64,000 nt of DNA from Aldehydirespirator sp965220485. Its GTDB lineage: Bacteria; Actinomycetota; Acidimicrobiia; Acidimicrobiales; Aldehydirespiratoraceae. Position 1 is the stretch's first letter; the number at the start of each line of letters is the position of its first letter. The DNA lies in NCBI GenBank assembly GCA_965220485.1, contig OZ244832.1, forward strand, positions 2,170,001 through 2,234,000, read 5' to 3'. The notes beneath the pieces were generated by a model. That model saw only the letters and a program-made list of their open reading frames with translations. It did no database searches and was not told where the DNA came from. The position numbers and the translations under genes are program-made. This document shows, in pieces, positions 1-9,406 of this stretch.

Positions 1-1
1 C

Positions 2-2528
2 GAGCTGCACGCAGCTGACGTCGCCCGCCTCAAGGCTCCACTCGTGGAGGCCATCGCGAGCTTCCGTCGCTTGAATAACTCAGCGCAGTGGCAACTCCGG
101 GTGGACGACATCCAAGCGACGCTGGACGGCCTGCCCGACGATCCCTATCGAGCCGTTCCCGATCTGGAGCCGATCGGCACTAGAGGCACGATGTTCCTGA
201 TTACTCCGGTGTCCAGGGAACTCCCCGCCGAGATCGAGAGCCCTGGACCGAACGATGCATCCCTGTTCGTGAGGACGCTGCACGGGTTCACCGACGCCTG
301 GCTCGGGAGCCCCACCACTCCCGACTTCACGGTCGATTTCGTCGATCACCGCCCTGGAGGAGACATCGAGAGCTTCCTCCAACCCGATGAGTTCTTCCAA
401 GCCTCGGACTTTGACCTAGCCGACCATCACATCCTCGGCGATTTTGACGAGAACGGAAACTTCTCGGGCACGATCAGGATCTTCGACGAGACGCCGACGG
501 ACCTGGAGATCAGGTGTCCAGACTCGCTGAGGCCGCGCTGTGGTCCGTTCGAATTCGAGTTGAGCGTTGTACAAGGTCTGGCGAGTGAGTCCCGGCTCGG
601 CCCTGAAGCCTTCGCGGCCATGTACCGCAAGCTGCGGCGGCTCGGCGGTCTGTACGTGTACATGGACGGCATTCGAGTCCAGCCCTACGGCCGCCCGGAC
701 GTCGACTACCTCGAGATAGAAGAACGGCGATCACTGGGCGCCGGGTACTACTACTTCTCGTATCGACGAATGTTCGGCGCCGTAAGCCTCTCAGGCAAAC
801 GGAACCACGGTCTGCACGAGAAGGCAGGACGAGAGGGGTTCACCCGAGGCCGAGCCTACTCGGACTTCCGGGGTCTGCTCGTCAACCCGCTAGTGGAACT
901 GGCCGCCACCTTCTTCCGGACCGACGCTCCGCAGGGCCGCTCCTACGAGAAGGGCCGAGAACGCCTCGTCACGGAGGACCGGCTGCGCAAAGAGCGCGAC
1001 AAGCAGGCCACTGCGGGACGCAAGAGGCTGCGGTCGCAGCTAGCCGCGGCTGTGCAGTACTTGAACGAGACGGACTTTCAGGAGCAGGCCGCGGAGATGG
1101 TGCAGACGCTCGGCGCGCAGCTTGACGACACTGAGCGCCTCCAACCGGCAACGAGGCAGGTGGCGGAAGCGAGGCGAGCGCTGGGCGGCCTCTTGGAGCC
1201 GTTGGAGTTCGACGAGCCCGAGGGCTTCGCTCCGACGGAACCGATGCGCCGGGACATGGTGCTGGTGGAACGCGGCGCCGCGGATGTCGAGCAGTCGTAT
1301 GTGGTGCCTGCCCTCGAAGCTGTTGACGAACTGGCCGCAGCAGCCGAGGCGCGGTTGGCAGCCGTCGAGGCGGACGAACAGGAGAGGCGCGAGTTCGTTG
1401 AGGGCCGCATGGCGGCGGCTCAGCGACAGGTCGGCGGAGCCGAACAAGAAGGCAGCCGCGTGTTGGCGGCTCTCAGCGAGACCGTGAGATCGACCCTTCG
1501 AGACCTACTTGCCGAGTTCAGCACACAGATCCAAGGCATCGCTGAGCCGAGCGCGTCGGGCAGCAGCGGATGGATACAGGAACAAGCCGAGTTCGAGCGC
1601 GCCGTGGATTCGCTGACGGCCGAATCAACAAGAGCGCTCGCACGAGTCGCCAACCTCATCAGGGCCAGTTCGCTCGTGTTCAGCAGCGGGGCACCGGCGC
1701 CAGCCGAACTTGCGGCCGCGGCGGACGCCGAGATCGTCGAACTTCGGGCCCAGGCCGACGCCCAACTCGAACTCGTTCAACTCGGGATGGCCCTGGCAGT
1801 AGTGGATCACGAGTTCAGAGCAACCGTCGCCAACATACGGAGCAACGTGCGAAGGTTCGGTGGCTGGGCAAAGCAGAACCCCCAGCTCGTAGGGCTCTAC
1901 GAAGACCTGCGGAGGGACTTTGACCACCTGGACAGCTATCTGACGCTGCTGACCCCGATGCAGCGGCGTGTGCGACGCGCCAAGACCACCATCAAGGGCA
2001 GCGACATCTCGCGGTTCCTGAACGAGTTGTTTCGAGAGCGCCTACGGGCGGTAAGTGCCGGCATACACCCGAGCCGCGACTTCCAGGCCGCCAAGATGTT
2101 GGGCTACGCCTCGACGTTCTACCCGGTGTTCATCAACCTCGTCGACAACAGCCTGTACTGGATGCACGCCGGGTCCCGAACACCCGGCAGCATCAAGCTG
2201 GGCGCCCGCGGCGACACACTCGTCTACCAGGACAGCGGTCCTGGCATCGCCGACGACATCGCCGACCGAGTGTTCGACTTCGGGTTCACTACCAAACCGG
2301 GCGGCAGCGGCCTAGGTGGCTGGTGCCAAACTCCCGAAATGGGGGTTTTGCGGTCACAAAACCCCAGGTCAGCGACTTGCGAATTGTGGCAAATTGCCAT
2401 TTAACACCAGCCACCTAGGGCTCGCCATAGCCAGCCAGGTCCTCGACAGAGCTGGCTGGTCGATAAGTCTCGGCGACCGCCATGACGGCGCCGAGTTCCT
2501 GATCCGCCCGCGGCAGCAGACCCGATGA
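2..2528 (+). pseudogene. GHKL ATPase / histidine-kinase-like protein, interrupted by a 99-bp element; 5' end outside the window
   Basis: The frame is open to the left edge, so the true start is not seen. The middle (nt 600-900) resembles the transducer segment that follows an Hsp90/MORC-like GHKL domain (GGLYVYMDGIRVQPYGRP, then the FSYRRMFG region). A long Glu/Ala/Arg-rich coiled coil follows. Next comes a kinase-like module: DHp-type VDHEF near nt 1805, N box INLVDNS near nt 2130, G1 box DSGPGI near nt 2231 and G2 box GGSGLG at nt 2301-2318. A miniature element has inserted exactly in the G2 box, and translation now stops at nt 2402-2404. Removing 103 bp (element plus one CTAG) restores GGSGLGLAIASQVLDRAGW and a stop at 2526-2528, giving 807 visible residues. 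The downstream receiver-domain gene overlaps this stop by 4 bp, so the two were one operon. ATPase plus receiver pairs of this kind occur in biological-conflict systems; a defence role is inferred. Confidence 0.8.
2312..2418. mobile_element. Miniature inverted-repeat element (MITE-like), copy A, with CTAG target duplication
   Basis: A 99-bp sequence (2316-2414) lies between two CTAG copies (2312-2315 and 2415-2418). Its ends are 10-bp perfect inverted repeats, GTGGCTGGTG and CACCAGCCAC. Inside is a strong hairpin (GGGGTTTTG, 6-nt loop, CAAAACCCC) and the palindrome GGCAAATTGCC. It has no coding capacity. A near-identical copy lies at 10329-10435. Deleting it restores the kinase G2 box, which proves it is an insertion. 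The shared CTAG target and end similarity to the IS982-type element at 51851-52880 suggest mobilisation in trans. Confidence 0.85.
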
Positions 2529-4051
2529 CCGCCATCAGCGACTACTTCCGCACCGCCCTGTTGATCGATGATCGCGTCGAGTCCGACTATGGGCCCTTGG
2601 AGAAGCTCGTCAACGAGCGGGCCGATGGCCTGACCGATGAGCCAGAGCCAGGCCTTGTTCCTCCACCGGAGGACGACCAAACCCCGGTGCATCCATCGAG
2701 CCTCGTCCACGCCTTCCTGGCTGAGGACGTGGTGTGCAGCATCCTCGAGCCATACGACGATTCCGACCTCGCGGCTATGGCCCGTCAGGGGGCGCGGCTC
2801 GCCGATCTGGTGATTCTCGACTGGCTGCTGTTCGGAGACGACACCCGGACCGTCGACATGATCAAGACAATCGCCGAGTCCAACGAGGGTTGCCTGACAG
2901 TCATCGTCGTCTTCACCGGCGCGCCCAGCCTGGGCGACATCGTGGAGCGCCTGATGGACGCAGCGAGCTTCGAGCAAGCAGACGACTTCGTGCTGAAGCG
3001 CGACGACACCGTCGTGCTCGTCTTCGGTAAGCCGGGCATAACCCTCACGGACGGCGAGGACAGTCGAACCGCCAGCTATCGCGACCTGCCGAGAATGATC
3101 TGCGAAGACCTTGAGATGCTCTTCAAGGGACTGATGCCCGAGTTCGCCTTCAGGGGCATCAACGCGATTCGCGGATCTACCCCGAGGATTCTCGCGACCT
3201 TCAGCATGGACCTGGACGCCGGAGCCCTCACCCACAGAGCGCTGCTGCCAGACCCCGACGACGCCGGATCCCAGTTCATCCGGCTGCTTTCCAGCGACTT
3301 GGAGAAGGCGCTACATGATGCACGAGCCTCAGATGTCTGGAACATCGATTCGTCTTCCGACTCGCTGGACCGGACGTTGGCGACCGGAAACCCAGCCAAG
3401 CTCGCCGAGAGGCTTCACCGCTCGCCACGGGCTCCCAAGGGACTGAAGGAACTTGACGACCACGAACTGGCGCGCGAAGCCATCGCGAACGGGCTGTCGA
3501 AGCTCGGCATCGGAGATTCGGCGGTATCCAAGGCGGTCGATGATGTGTCGGCCGCCTTCGGCGAGAGTGAGACCTCCAACGAGTCCCTAGCCGTTCTGAT
3601 GAGCTCAAGCGGTTTCGGCCCGATGCCGCCGCGACTCGAACTAGGCGTCGTCCTCCGAGACGGGGACGGGGACTACTGGGTCTGCATCCAACCCCTTTGC
3701 GACAGCGTCCGCCTGAGACAAGAACGCGCCTTTCCGATGCTGCCTCTCAACCGGAACCCCCAGTCGCCGGTGGCCATGATCCGCTCGCCTGAAGGCGAAA
3801 CGATCCGTGTCGGGTTCGATTGGAGCCCCTACAAGATGAGGCTGCCAGTGTTCGCCCCCACAGATAGGACGGTGGTCGCAACGGGCGAGCCCTCCCATTG
3901 GCTCTTCACAAGCACCAGCGGAGCCGCCTATGAGGCTGTCACTCGACTCAGGCCTCAAGTGGCCGCACAGGCTGTCCACGGTCTCGCTTCTGCTGCATCC
4001 CGCACGGGCACCGACATATCCGAATGGCTGAGACGGGCGACTCCGCCGTAG
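2525..4051 (+). CDS. Receiver-domain (response-regulator-like) protein, partner of the upstream GHKL kinase
   Basis: 508 aa. The ATG overlaps the stop of the kinase gene (ATGA), so the pair was translationally coupled. The N-terminus looks like a divergent receiver domain: FRTALLIDDRV (acidic pair at residues 16-17), a hydrophobic strand ending VILDWLLFGDD near residue 100 (candidate phospho-acceptor Asp) and a VIVVFTG strand with the T/S-type position near 130. It resembles the Response_reg_2-type domain known from conflict systems rather than classical CheY. The remaining 350 residues have no DNA-binding domain that I recognise; they are mixed alpha/beta with a conserved-looking C-terminal segment around the WVCIQPLCDSVRLR motif. 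With its kinase partner broken, this may now be an orphan. The function is inferred from pairing and is not demonstrated. Confidence 0.7.
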   Translation: MTAISDYFRTALLIDDRVESDYGPLEKLVNERADGLTDEPEPGLVPPPEDDQTPVHPSSLVHAFLAEDVVCSILEPYDDSDLAAMARQGARLADLVILDWLLFGDDTRTVDMIKTIAESNEGCLTVIVVFTGAPSLGDIVERLMDAASFEQADDFVLKRDDTVVLVFGKPGITLTDGEDSRTASYRDLPRMICEDLEMLFKGLMPEFAFRGINAIRGSTPRILATFSMDLDAGALTHRALLPDPDDAGSQFIRLLSSDLEKALHDARASDVWNIDSSSDSLDRTLATGNPAKLAERLHRSPRAPKGLKELDDHELAREAIANGLSKLGIGDSAVSKAVDDVSAAFGESETSNESLAVLMSSSGFGPMPPRLELGVVLRDGDGDYWVCIQPLCDSVRLRQERAFPMLPLNRNPQSPVAMIRSPEGETIRVGFDWSPYKMRLPVFAPTDRTVVATGEPSHWLFTSTSGAAYEAVTRLRPQVAAQAVHGLASAASRTGTDISEWLRRATPP

Positions 4052-4198
4052 GGCTCACGGGGCGATGGGCGCTGCCTGGCTCGCGCACTCACGCCTGCCC
4101 GAGACCGAGGACTGCGGCAGCCTCTCAGGTGCCGGCGAGCGAAGGACCTGACGGACCTGCCGCCCGGGCGAAAGGCTGTCGGCCGACCTGCCGGGGCG

Positions 4199-5017
4199 CT
4201 ACAGGCCGAAGGATCCGTCGAAGCGGGTCTTCCAGTTGCCTGAGGCCACCGTGCCGCCGTCGACGAGGATGGATGCCCCGTTGACGAAGCTGGCCATGTC
4301 GGAGGCCAGGAACACGATCACTGCCGCGCATTCGTCGGCGTGACCGGTCCGGCGCAGCGGGGTGGGGTGAAGGCCCTCTATCAGAGAGCTGGACTGCTCG
4401 GCCAGCGCGGCGTCGCCGGGGGTCGGCATCATGTCGGGCGCCACGCAGTTCACCCGGATGCCGCGATGCCCGTACTCCACCGCCAGGGTCTTGGTGAGCT
4501 GCTCCACCGCAGCCTTCATCGCCGCGTACACCCCGAACGCCGGGGCGGCGTGGTAGGCCTCCACCGAGGTGACGTTGATGATGGCGCCGCCGTCCGACAT
4601 CAGCGGGATGCCGTGGCGCACGCAGTTGGTGACCGTGGAGAAGTTCTCACGGACCAGGGTGTGCTCCCCCTTGGGCGACACGTCATCGAAACGGGCCCTG
4701 AAGGTGCCCCCTGCATTGTTGACGAGCACGTCGATGGGACCGAGCTCATCGCGGGTGCGCTGCAGGAAGGCGGCTACCGCGTCGTCGTCGCGGGCGTCGA
4801 GCACTCCCGACACAAAGCGACGGCCCGCCGCCTTCACCTGCTCGACGACATCAGGCAGCAGGGTGGGATCCTTGTCGAACACGGCCACATGGGCGCCGAA
4901 GCGGGCCAGAGCCACCGCGGTGGCCGCGCCGATGCCGCGAGCCGCGCCGGTCACCACTGCGACCCGGTCAGTGAGCAGGATGCTGTCAGGGGAAAGATGT
5001 GCCTCGTTCACGATCAC
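4199..5017 (-). CDS. SDR-family NAD(P)-dependent oxidoreductase
   Basis: 272 aa, classical short-chain dehydrogenase length. Cofactor-binding TGAARGIG is at residues 23-30, NNAG at 100-103, and the catalytic triad is Ser151, Tyr164 and Lys168 in the correct S-x12-Y-x3-K spacing. The acidic residue after the second strand (FDKD, near 48-50) favours NAD(H). The substrate cannot be read from the sequence. The GTG start overlaps the stop of the upstream restriction-subunit gene (GTGA), so it appears to be the last gene of the mod-res-SDR transcript. That is an odd partner for restriction genes. A start nearer the Rossmann strand is possible but would lose the overlap. Confidence 0.85.
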   Translation of the reverse strand: MIVNEAHLSPDSILLTDRVAVVTGAARGIGAATAVALARFGAHVAVFDKDPTLLPDVVEQVKAAGRRFVSGVLDARDDDAVAAFLQRTRDELGPIDVLVNNAGGTFRARFDDVSPKGEHTLVRENFSTVTNCVRHGIPLMSDGGAIINVTSVEAYHAAPAFGVYAAMKAAVEQLTKTLAVEYGHRGIRVNCVAPDMMPTPGDAALAEQSSSLIEGLHPTPLRRTGHADECAAVIVFLASDMASFVNGASILVDGGTVASGNWKTRFDGSFGL

Positions 5018-7530
5018 GCCAACACTTCGGCGAAGCTCTCTTCACGGAGCACGATCTTGAAGCGCCCTCGCGTCCGTCCGTTGTCGAGATTGACCTCGCC
5101 GCACTCGTAGCCGCCGCCGTTCAACGACGCTTCGAGTTTGGCGAACACCCTCGTCTTGTACTCGGTGTCGGCGTTGCCCTCCAAGTGAGCGCCCTTGGTT
5201 TCCACCACGAGAAGTCGCGCATTGCCGCCGCCATCCTCCGACATAGCCACAAAGTCGGGCCAGATACAGTCCTGGTTCCAGCCGCGCAGGTAGTACTCGT
5301 GCTGCTGGCGCACTGCGACCCGATGCCACCATTGAATCGCCTCGTGCTGGTCGACGTAGAACGCGAACCTTCTCTCCAGATCTGTGTCTAACTGCTTCTC
5401 AAACACCGAGTCGAACAGACTCTTCTGCACCGGCTGTCCGGCCCGCTGCAATGAATGATCGTCCGCCGCTATGGGTAGCGTGAAGTGCTCCTGCACTTTG
5501 AAGTTCGGCTCGCTAGCCTCCAGATCGAATCTCATCTCGCCGTTTCGGAGTTTGTCAGTGAACGCTCGCTCCGCGTGCTGCTCGACCTGATCCGCAATCT
5601 CGTCCCGTAGGAGAGTCATTAGATCGCGGCGATCGGCATAGATCTCCACATCGGTCATTCTCTGCTGGCGCAAGAACCCCACGAAGACGACGGCGATGCG
5701 AGCCGCCTGCCACGGGTTCGGAACGATGTCGGTGATCTGACGCGTCATCCATGAGAGGATGATCGAAGTGTCCGGTGCGATTGTTGCTCGCATGGTGTCA
5801 GATCCCTGATCGTCATCCAGATCGACGCGGACGGTCTCTTTGAGGATGCCTTCGACAGCGCGCCGTGAGCCCAACTTCGCGGGCGGGATTATCTGCCCCC
5901 AGTCGATGCAGGGGAGAATGTGGCGCTGGTAGTCCAAGTCGCGCCAGCCGTCGCCGTGACGGTGGAGCACCTTCGGAAGGAAGGCGCGCTGACGGAAGCG
6001 CTCGCGTCTCTGGACAGTCTGGATCTCGTACTCGACACTATCACCGCCCAACACATCACGATCCAGGCCGGTGAGACCTTCGTGCTCGAGCCCGCTCTTT
6101 ACCTGTTTGACGGCGTCATCGACCGCCGTCTGCCCGCAGTAGACGTAGCATCGGTCAAGTTCGGGTATACCGGTGCGGCGCGCCTGGGGCTGGCGCATGA
6201 CCCGGCCCATCAGTTGAGTGATGGCCGTCGAGCTACGCGTATTGTCGAGCATCACGAGGATGTACGCGAACGGACAGTCCCAGCCCTCCATCAACGCGGC
6301 CTTGGTGATGATCCAACGCACGCGGGAGTACTCCGACAGCAGGTCTTCGCCCGCGATCTCGTCGTTGCTCGACGACTTGACGCGCACCGCCTCCGATTCC
6401 TCGCCCATCTGCTGTATGAGGTAGTCGCGGACGTCCTCCGCGTGGATGCGCCCTGCACCCCGCTGGTCCCTGCCGGTCCGCTCGACACGCACTACGGCGA
6501 TGGGCCGGACATAGCGGCCCTGACTGCCCTGGAGGACGTTCGCCGCAGCTGACAAGTCCTCCAACTTGTCGTGGGCACGGCTGAGCGTGTCACGCCACTC
6601 GCCCTGGCTCGACGTGACCTCCACGGGGAGCTTGATCATCTGTTCCTTCTTGAGGTCCACGCCGGAGATGTCCACGAGCAGGTTGCTGATCCGGCGATTG
6701 GGAGTGGCCGATAACTCCACCACGAGCCGAGGGTTGAGCCGGTTGACAGCCTCCACAAACTCGTCGGCGCCCTTGCCGCCGTACGCCTTGTGCGCCTCGT
6801 CAAGCACAACCACAGGGCGCCGGATCTTGAGCAGGTTGAACAGGCTGTGCTTAACGAGCCCACCGTCGTGGCAGTCGAGGTCGGGGTTCTGCTCGATGAG
6901 AGCAGTGAGGGCTCGCTCGTCGTCCTCTCTGGGGAACAGCTTGGGATACCGGCCCGAGTCGCGGAACATCCGCAGGAACTCTCGACCCTTGCGCCGATTC
7001 GCGGCGGGCAGCATCAACAGCATCAGGCACAAGTAGTTCTCTATGTCACCCGCCGCGATGTGGTCGTCCTTCTCCAGCACCTTGACCCGGCCTCCGCTGG
7101 CGTGCTCCAGGTATTGGCGGTAGGGGTGCTGGCGGGACCAGAACGCCTGCTTGGTCTGCGCGTAGATCGCCCTCGACGGGACGATCCACGGCACCAGGCC
7201 GGTCTGCGTGCCGAGCCGCTCCAGGGCGGCCGCGCCGAGCAGAGTCTTGCCGCCGCCGGTGGGCACTTTGAAGCAGACGTGCGGTATGGGCCGTCCGGCG
7301 CCGTCCAGGCGGTCCACATGGGAGGAGGAGCCCGGCGCGACCTCGCCGGCGGCCGCGATCTGTTCCCAGGCCATCCGAGGGAAATTGCGATCTGCGCGGG
7401 ATGCCTCCAGGCCCGCCCCCTCCAACGCAGCGACCTTGGCTCGGGAAGTCTGTCGGGCTTCGTCGAGCGCCCTCAGCCATCTGGCGAACGCATCAAGGGT
7501 CCGATGCTGGTACTCCTTCAGTTCCAGCAT
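5014..7530 (-). CDS. res: Type III-like restriction enzyme, Res subunit (SF2 helicase-nuclease)
   Basis: 838 aa. SF2 helicase motifs are in order: motif I PTGGGKT (residues 90-96), motif II DEAH (244-247), motif III SAT (274-276) and motif VI QLMGRVMRQP (near 450). The C-terminus carries a PD-(D/E)xK-like nuclease: WPDFVAM followed by LLVVETKG near residues 780-800. This is the translocating and cleaving subunit of a Type III-like R-M system and should act with the Mod protein encoded 21 bp upstream. It is somewhat shorter than EcoP15I-type Res proteins. Genes run mod, res, SDR on the minus strand with tight spacing. No frameshift or missing motif is seen, so the system looks intact. Confidence 0.88.
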   Translation of the reverse strand: MLELKEYQHRTLDAFARWLRALDEARQTSRAKVAALEGAGLEASRADRNFPRMAWEQIAAAGEVAPGSSSHVDRLDGAGRPIPHVCFKVPTGGGKTLLGAAALERLGTQTGLVPWIVPSRAIYAQTKQAFWSRQHPYRQYLEHASGGRVKVLEKDDHIAAGDIENYLCLMLLMLPAANRRKGREFLRMFRDSGRYPKLFPREDDERALTALIEQNPDLDCHDGGLVKHSLFNLLKIRRPVVVLDEAHKAYGGKGADEFVEAVNRLNPRLVVELSATPNRRISNLLVDISGVDLKKEQMIKLPVEVTSSQGEWRDTLSRAHDKLEDLSAAANVLQGSQGRYVRPIAVVRVERTGRDQRGAGRIHAEDVRDYLIQQMGEESEAVRVKSSSNDEIAGEDLLSEYSRVRWIITKAALMEGWDCPFAYILVMLDNTRSSTAITQLMGRVMRQPQARRTGIPELDRCYVYCGQTAVDDAVKQVKSGLEHEGLTGLDRDVLGGDSVEYEIQTVQRRERFRQRAFLPKVLHRHGDGWRDLDYQRHILPCIDWGQIIPPAKLGSRRAVEGILKETVRVDLDDDQGSDTMRATIAPDTSIILSWMTRQITDIVPNPWQAARIAVVFVGFLRQQRMTDVEIYADRRDLMTLLRDEIADQVEQHAERAFTDKLRNGEMRFDLEASEPNFKVQEHFTLPIAADDHSLQRAGQPVQKSLFDSVFEKQLDTDLERRFAFYVDQHEAIQWWHRVAVRQQHEYYLRGWNQDCIWPDFVAMSEDGGGNARLLVVETKGAHLEGNADTEYKTRVFAKLEASLNGGGYECGEVNLDNGRTRGRFKIVLREESFAEVLA

Positions 7531-7551
7531 CGGTCAAAGCTCCGGCACGGG

Positions 7552-9198
7552 TCAGACCTGCTCGGACTGCCGCACCGCGTACGGGAGCTGGCAGAACGTG
7601 ATGCGCAGCCCGCTGAGGTCGTCCTGCGGCATGTACTTTGCCGCCGCGAACACGACGGCGTCCTTGTCTTGCGCCTGGCACACATTGCCTATCTGCTCGG
7701 CGCGCTCCTCGTTGAGTACCGCAGCGTCGCTGCGGAGCCATTCGACGTCCGGCTCGTAGCGTAGGTAGTAGTTGCAACGCGAGTCGCTATGGATCAGGCC
7801 GTGATCGTCAAGGGAGCGCAACTCGGACGGGCCGACCGACTGGCCTGTCGCTGTGTGCATCAGCCACGCGGCCAAAGATGAGTACGTCGGAAGTGTCTCG
7901 CCCGTCAGCATTCCCATAGCGGTTACCGGATCTCCCAGTGTGCAGTATGTGAACGAACCGCCGAGGCCTTCGTGTAGACCTGAGTCCTTAGCTTCTGATG
8001 CTCCAGCGATGACCCGCCTGACACGCTCTGCTGTCACAGAATTCGCATAGTCCTCACATTCGACCATAATGAACCTACGGTCCCCGCCATCCTCTTTGTT
8101 CAAGGCAAGGACAGCGTGTGCGGTAGTGCCCGATCCAGCAAAGGAATCTAGCACTATGGAGTCTGAGTCGGACGCAATCTGAACAATCCGCTTGATTAGC
8201 CGCGACGGTTTCGGAGTGACGAAGAGGTCTGAAGCAGCGGGAGCAGCCATAATGCTGCTGAGTTCCTGCTTAGAATGGCGGGTACTGCCGACGTCTTCCC
8301 ACTTCCAGAGTGACCGAGGCACAACTCCTTCTTGTACTTCAGACAAGAAGCGCTTGATGCCAGGCCGGTTACGCCCAGTTGCGCCCCACCAAATGCGATT
8401 ATTTTCATCCAACTCGTCAAACTTCTCCCTACTCACCCGCCATGAACTCCCTGCAGGTGGCCCTTCAATGACATTGCCTGACGGAGTAGTAATCGGATAG
8501 CGTCCACGGGAGTAAGGATTCCTGGCAGCCAAATCACTGAGGAGCCAAGGACCTCTAGGGTCATTATCCGGATTCTTATAGCGCTTCAACATTTTGTCAC
8601 TTCGAGGCAGCTTGTTAGGCCGCCATACGCGAGCATCCTTAGCGTAAATGTGTAGACTCTCGTGGTCTTCACTCATGTGGATAGCTGTATTCTTGGGGCT
8701 ATCCATTTTGTGCCATATGACGGTTGAAATGAAGTTCTTCTCACCGAAGATCTCGTCCATCAGCATGCGGAGGTGGTGTTGTTCGTTATCGTCGATTGAC
8801 ACGAAGATCGCGCCGTCCTTGGATAGCAGTTCGCGCAGCAGGTGCAGGCGGGGCCACATCATGCACAGCCACTTGTCGTGGCGCTCCAAGTCCTCGCCCT
8901 CTACGGGGGCCTCATCGGCCAGCCACTGCTTGAGCAGGGCACCGTTGGCGTTGTCGTTGTAGGACCAGCCCTCGTTGCCGGTGTTGTACGGAGGGTCGAT
9001 GTAGATGCACTTCACCCGGCCTCCGTAGCGGGGCAGCAGCGCCTTCAGGGCGTGCAGGTTGTCGCCGTGAATGATCAGATCGTCGTCAAGGCCTCCGGCG
9101 CCAACCGACTTCTCTGCGTCAGGCAGCAGGGGCCGGTGCGGGACGGTCAGATGGTGCGCGTAAATGTGCTGCTTTCCCTTGAAATCAAGCGTGGGCAT
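7552..9198 (-). CDS. mod: Type III-like DNA methyltransferase, Mod subunit (beta-class N6-adenine)
   Basis: 548 aa. The catalytic motif IV DPPYNTG starts at residue 68. The SAM-binding motif I DSFAGSGTTAHAV lies near residue 350. Motif IV before motif I, with a target-recognition region between them, is the beta-class order typical of Mod proteins. The target-recognition region (about residues 180-320) is lower in GC than its surroundings, consistent with horizontal exchange of specificity. It modifies the recognition site and provides sequence specificity for the Res subunit encoded immediately downstream. The ATG start gives a normal N-terminus (MPTLDFKGKQHIYAHHL). The recognition sequence cannot be deduced. 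Confidence 0.88.
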   Translation of the reverse strand: MPTLDFKGKQHIYAHHLTVPHRPLLPDAEKSVGAGGLDDDLIIHGDNLHALKALLPRYGGRVKCIYIDPPYNTGNEGWSYNDNANGALLKQWLADEAPVEGEDLERHDKWLCMMWPRLHLLRELLSKDGAIFVSIDDNEQHHLRMLMDEIFGEKNFISTVIWHKMDSPKNTAIHMSEDHESLHIYAKDARVWRPNKLPRSDKMLKRYKNPDNDPRGPWLLSDLAARNPYSRGRYPITTPSGNVIEGPPAGSSWRVSREKFDELDENNRIWWGATGRNRPGIKRFLSEVQEGVVPRSLWKWEDVGSTRHSKQELSSIMAAPAASDLFVTPKPSRLIKRIVQIASDSDSIVLDSFAGSGTTAHAVLALNKEDGGDRRFIMVECEDYANSVTAERVRRVIAGASEAKDSGLHEGLGGSFTYCTLGDPVTAMGMLTGETLPTYSSLAAWLMHTATGQSVGPSELRSLDDHGLIHSDSRCNYYLRYEPDVEWLRSDAAVLNEERAEQIGNVCQAQDKDAVVFAAAKYMPQDDLSGLRITFCQLPYAVRQSEQV

Positions 9199-9406
9199 GC
9201 GAGCCCCCTGTAGCGCCAGCGATCATTCGCAAGGTAGCAGGCGTCTGAGACAGGGTGGGGATCCCCAGATGGCGCCACCAACTCCGTACGTCCGGGCCCC
9301 AGGATGCGGTGCAAGGACGCACGAACTGTCTTCCGGTTGTCCCACTAACCGTGGCCTCCGGTGGCCTCCGATAGGGTTGCTGGCCCGCGACGGGGAGGAG
9401 CGAGCC

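Noticed and set aside
2316..2528. Restart frame (GTG in the miniature element) producing the last 33 kinase residues
   Set aside because: It would make only a fragment of the G2 box and C-terminus, with no ribosome site; it is better seen as debris of the disrupted gene.
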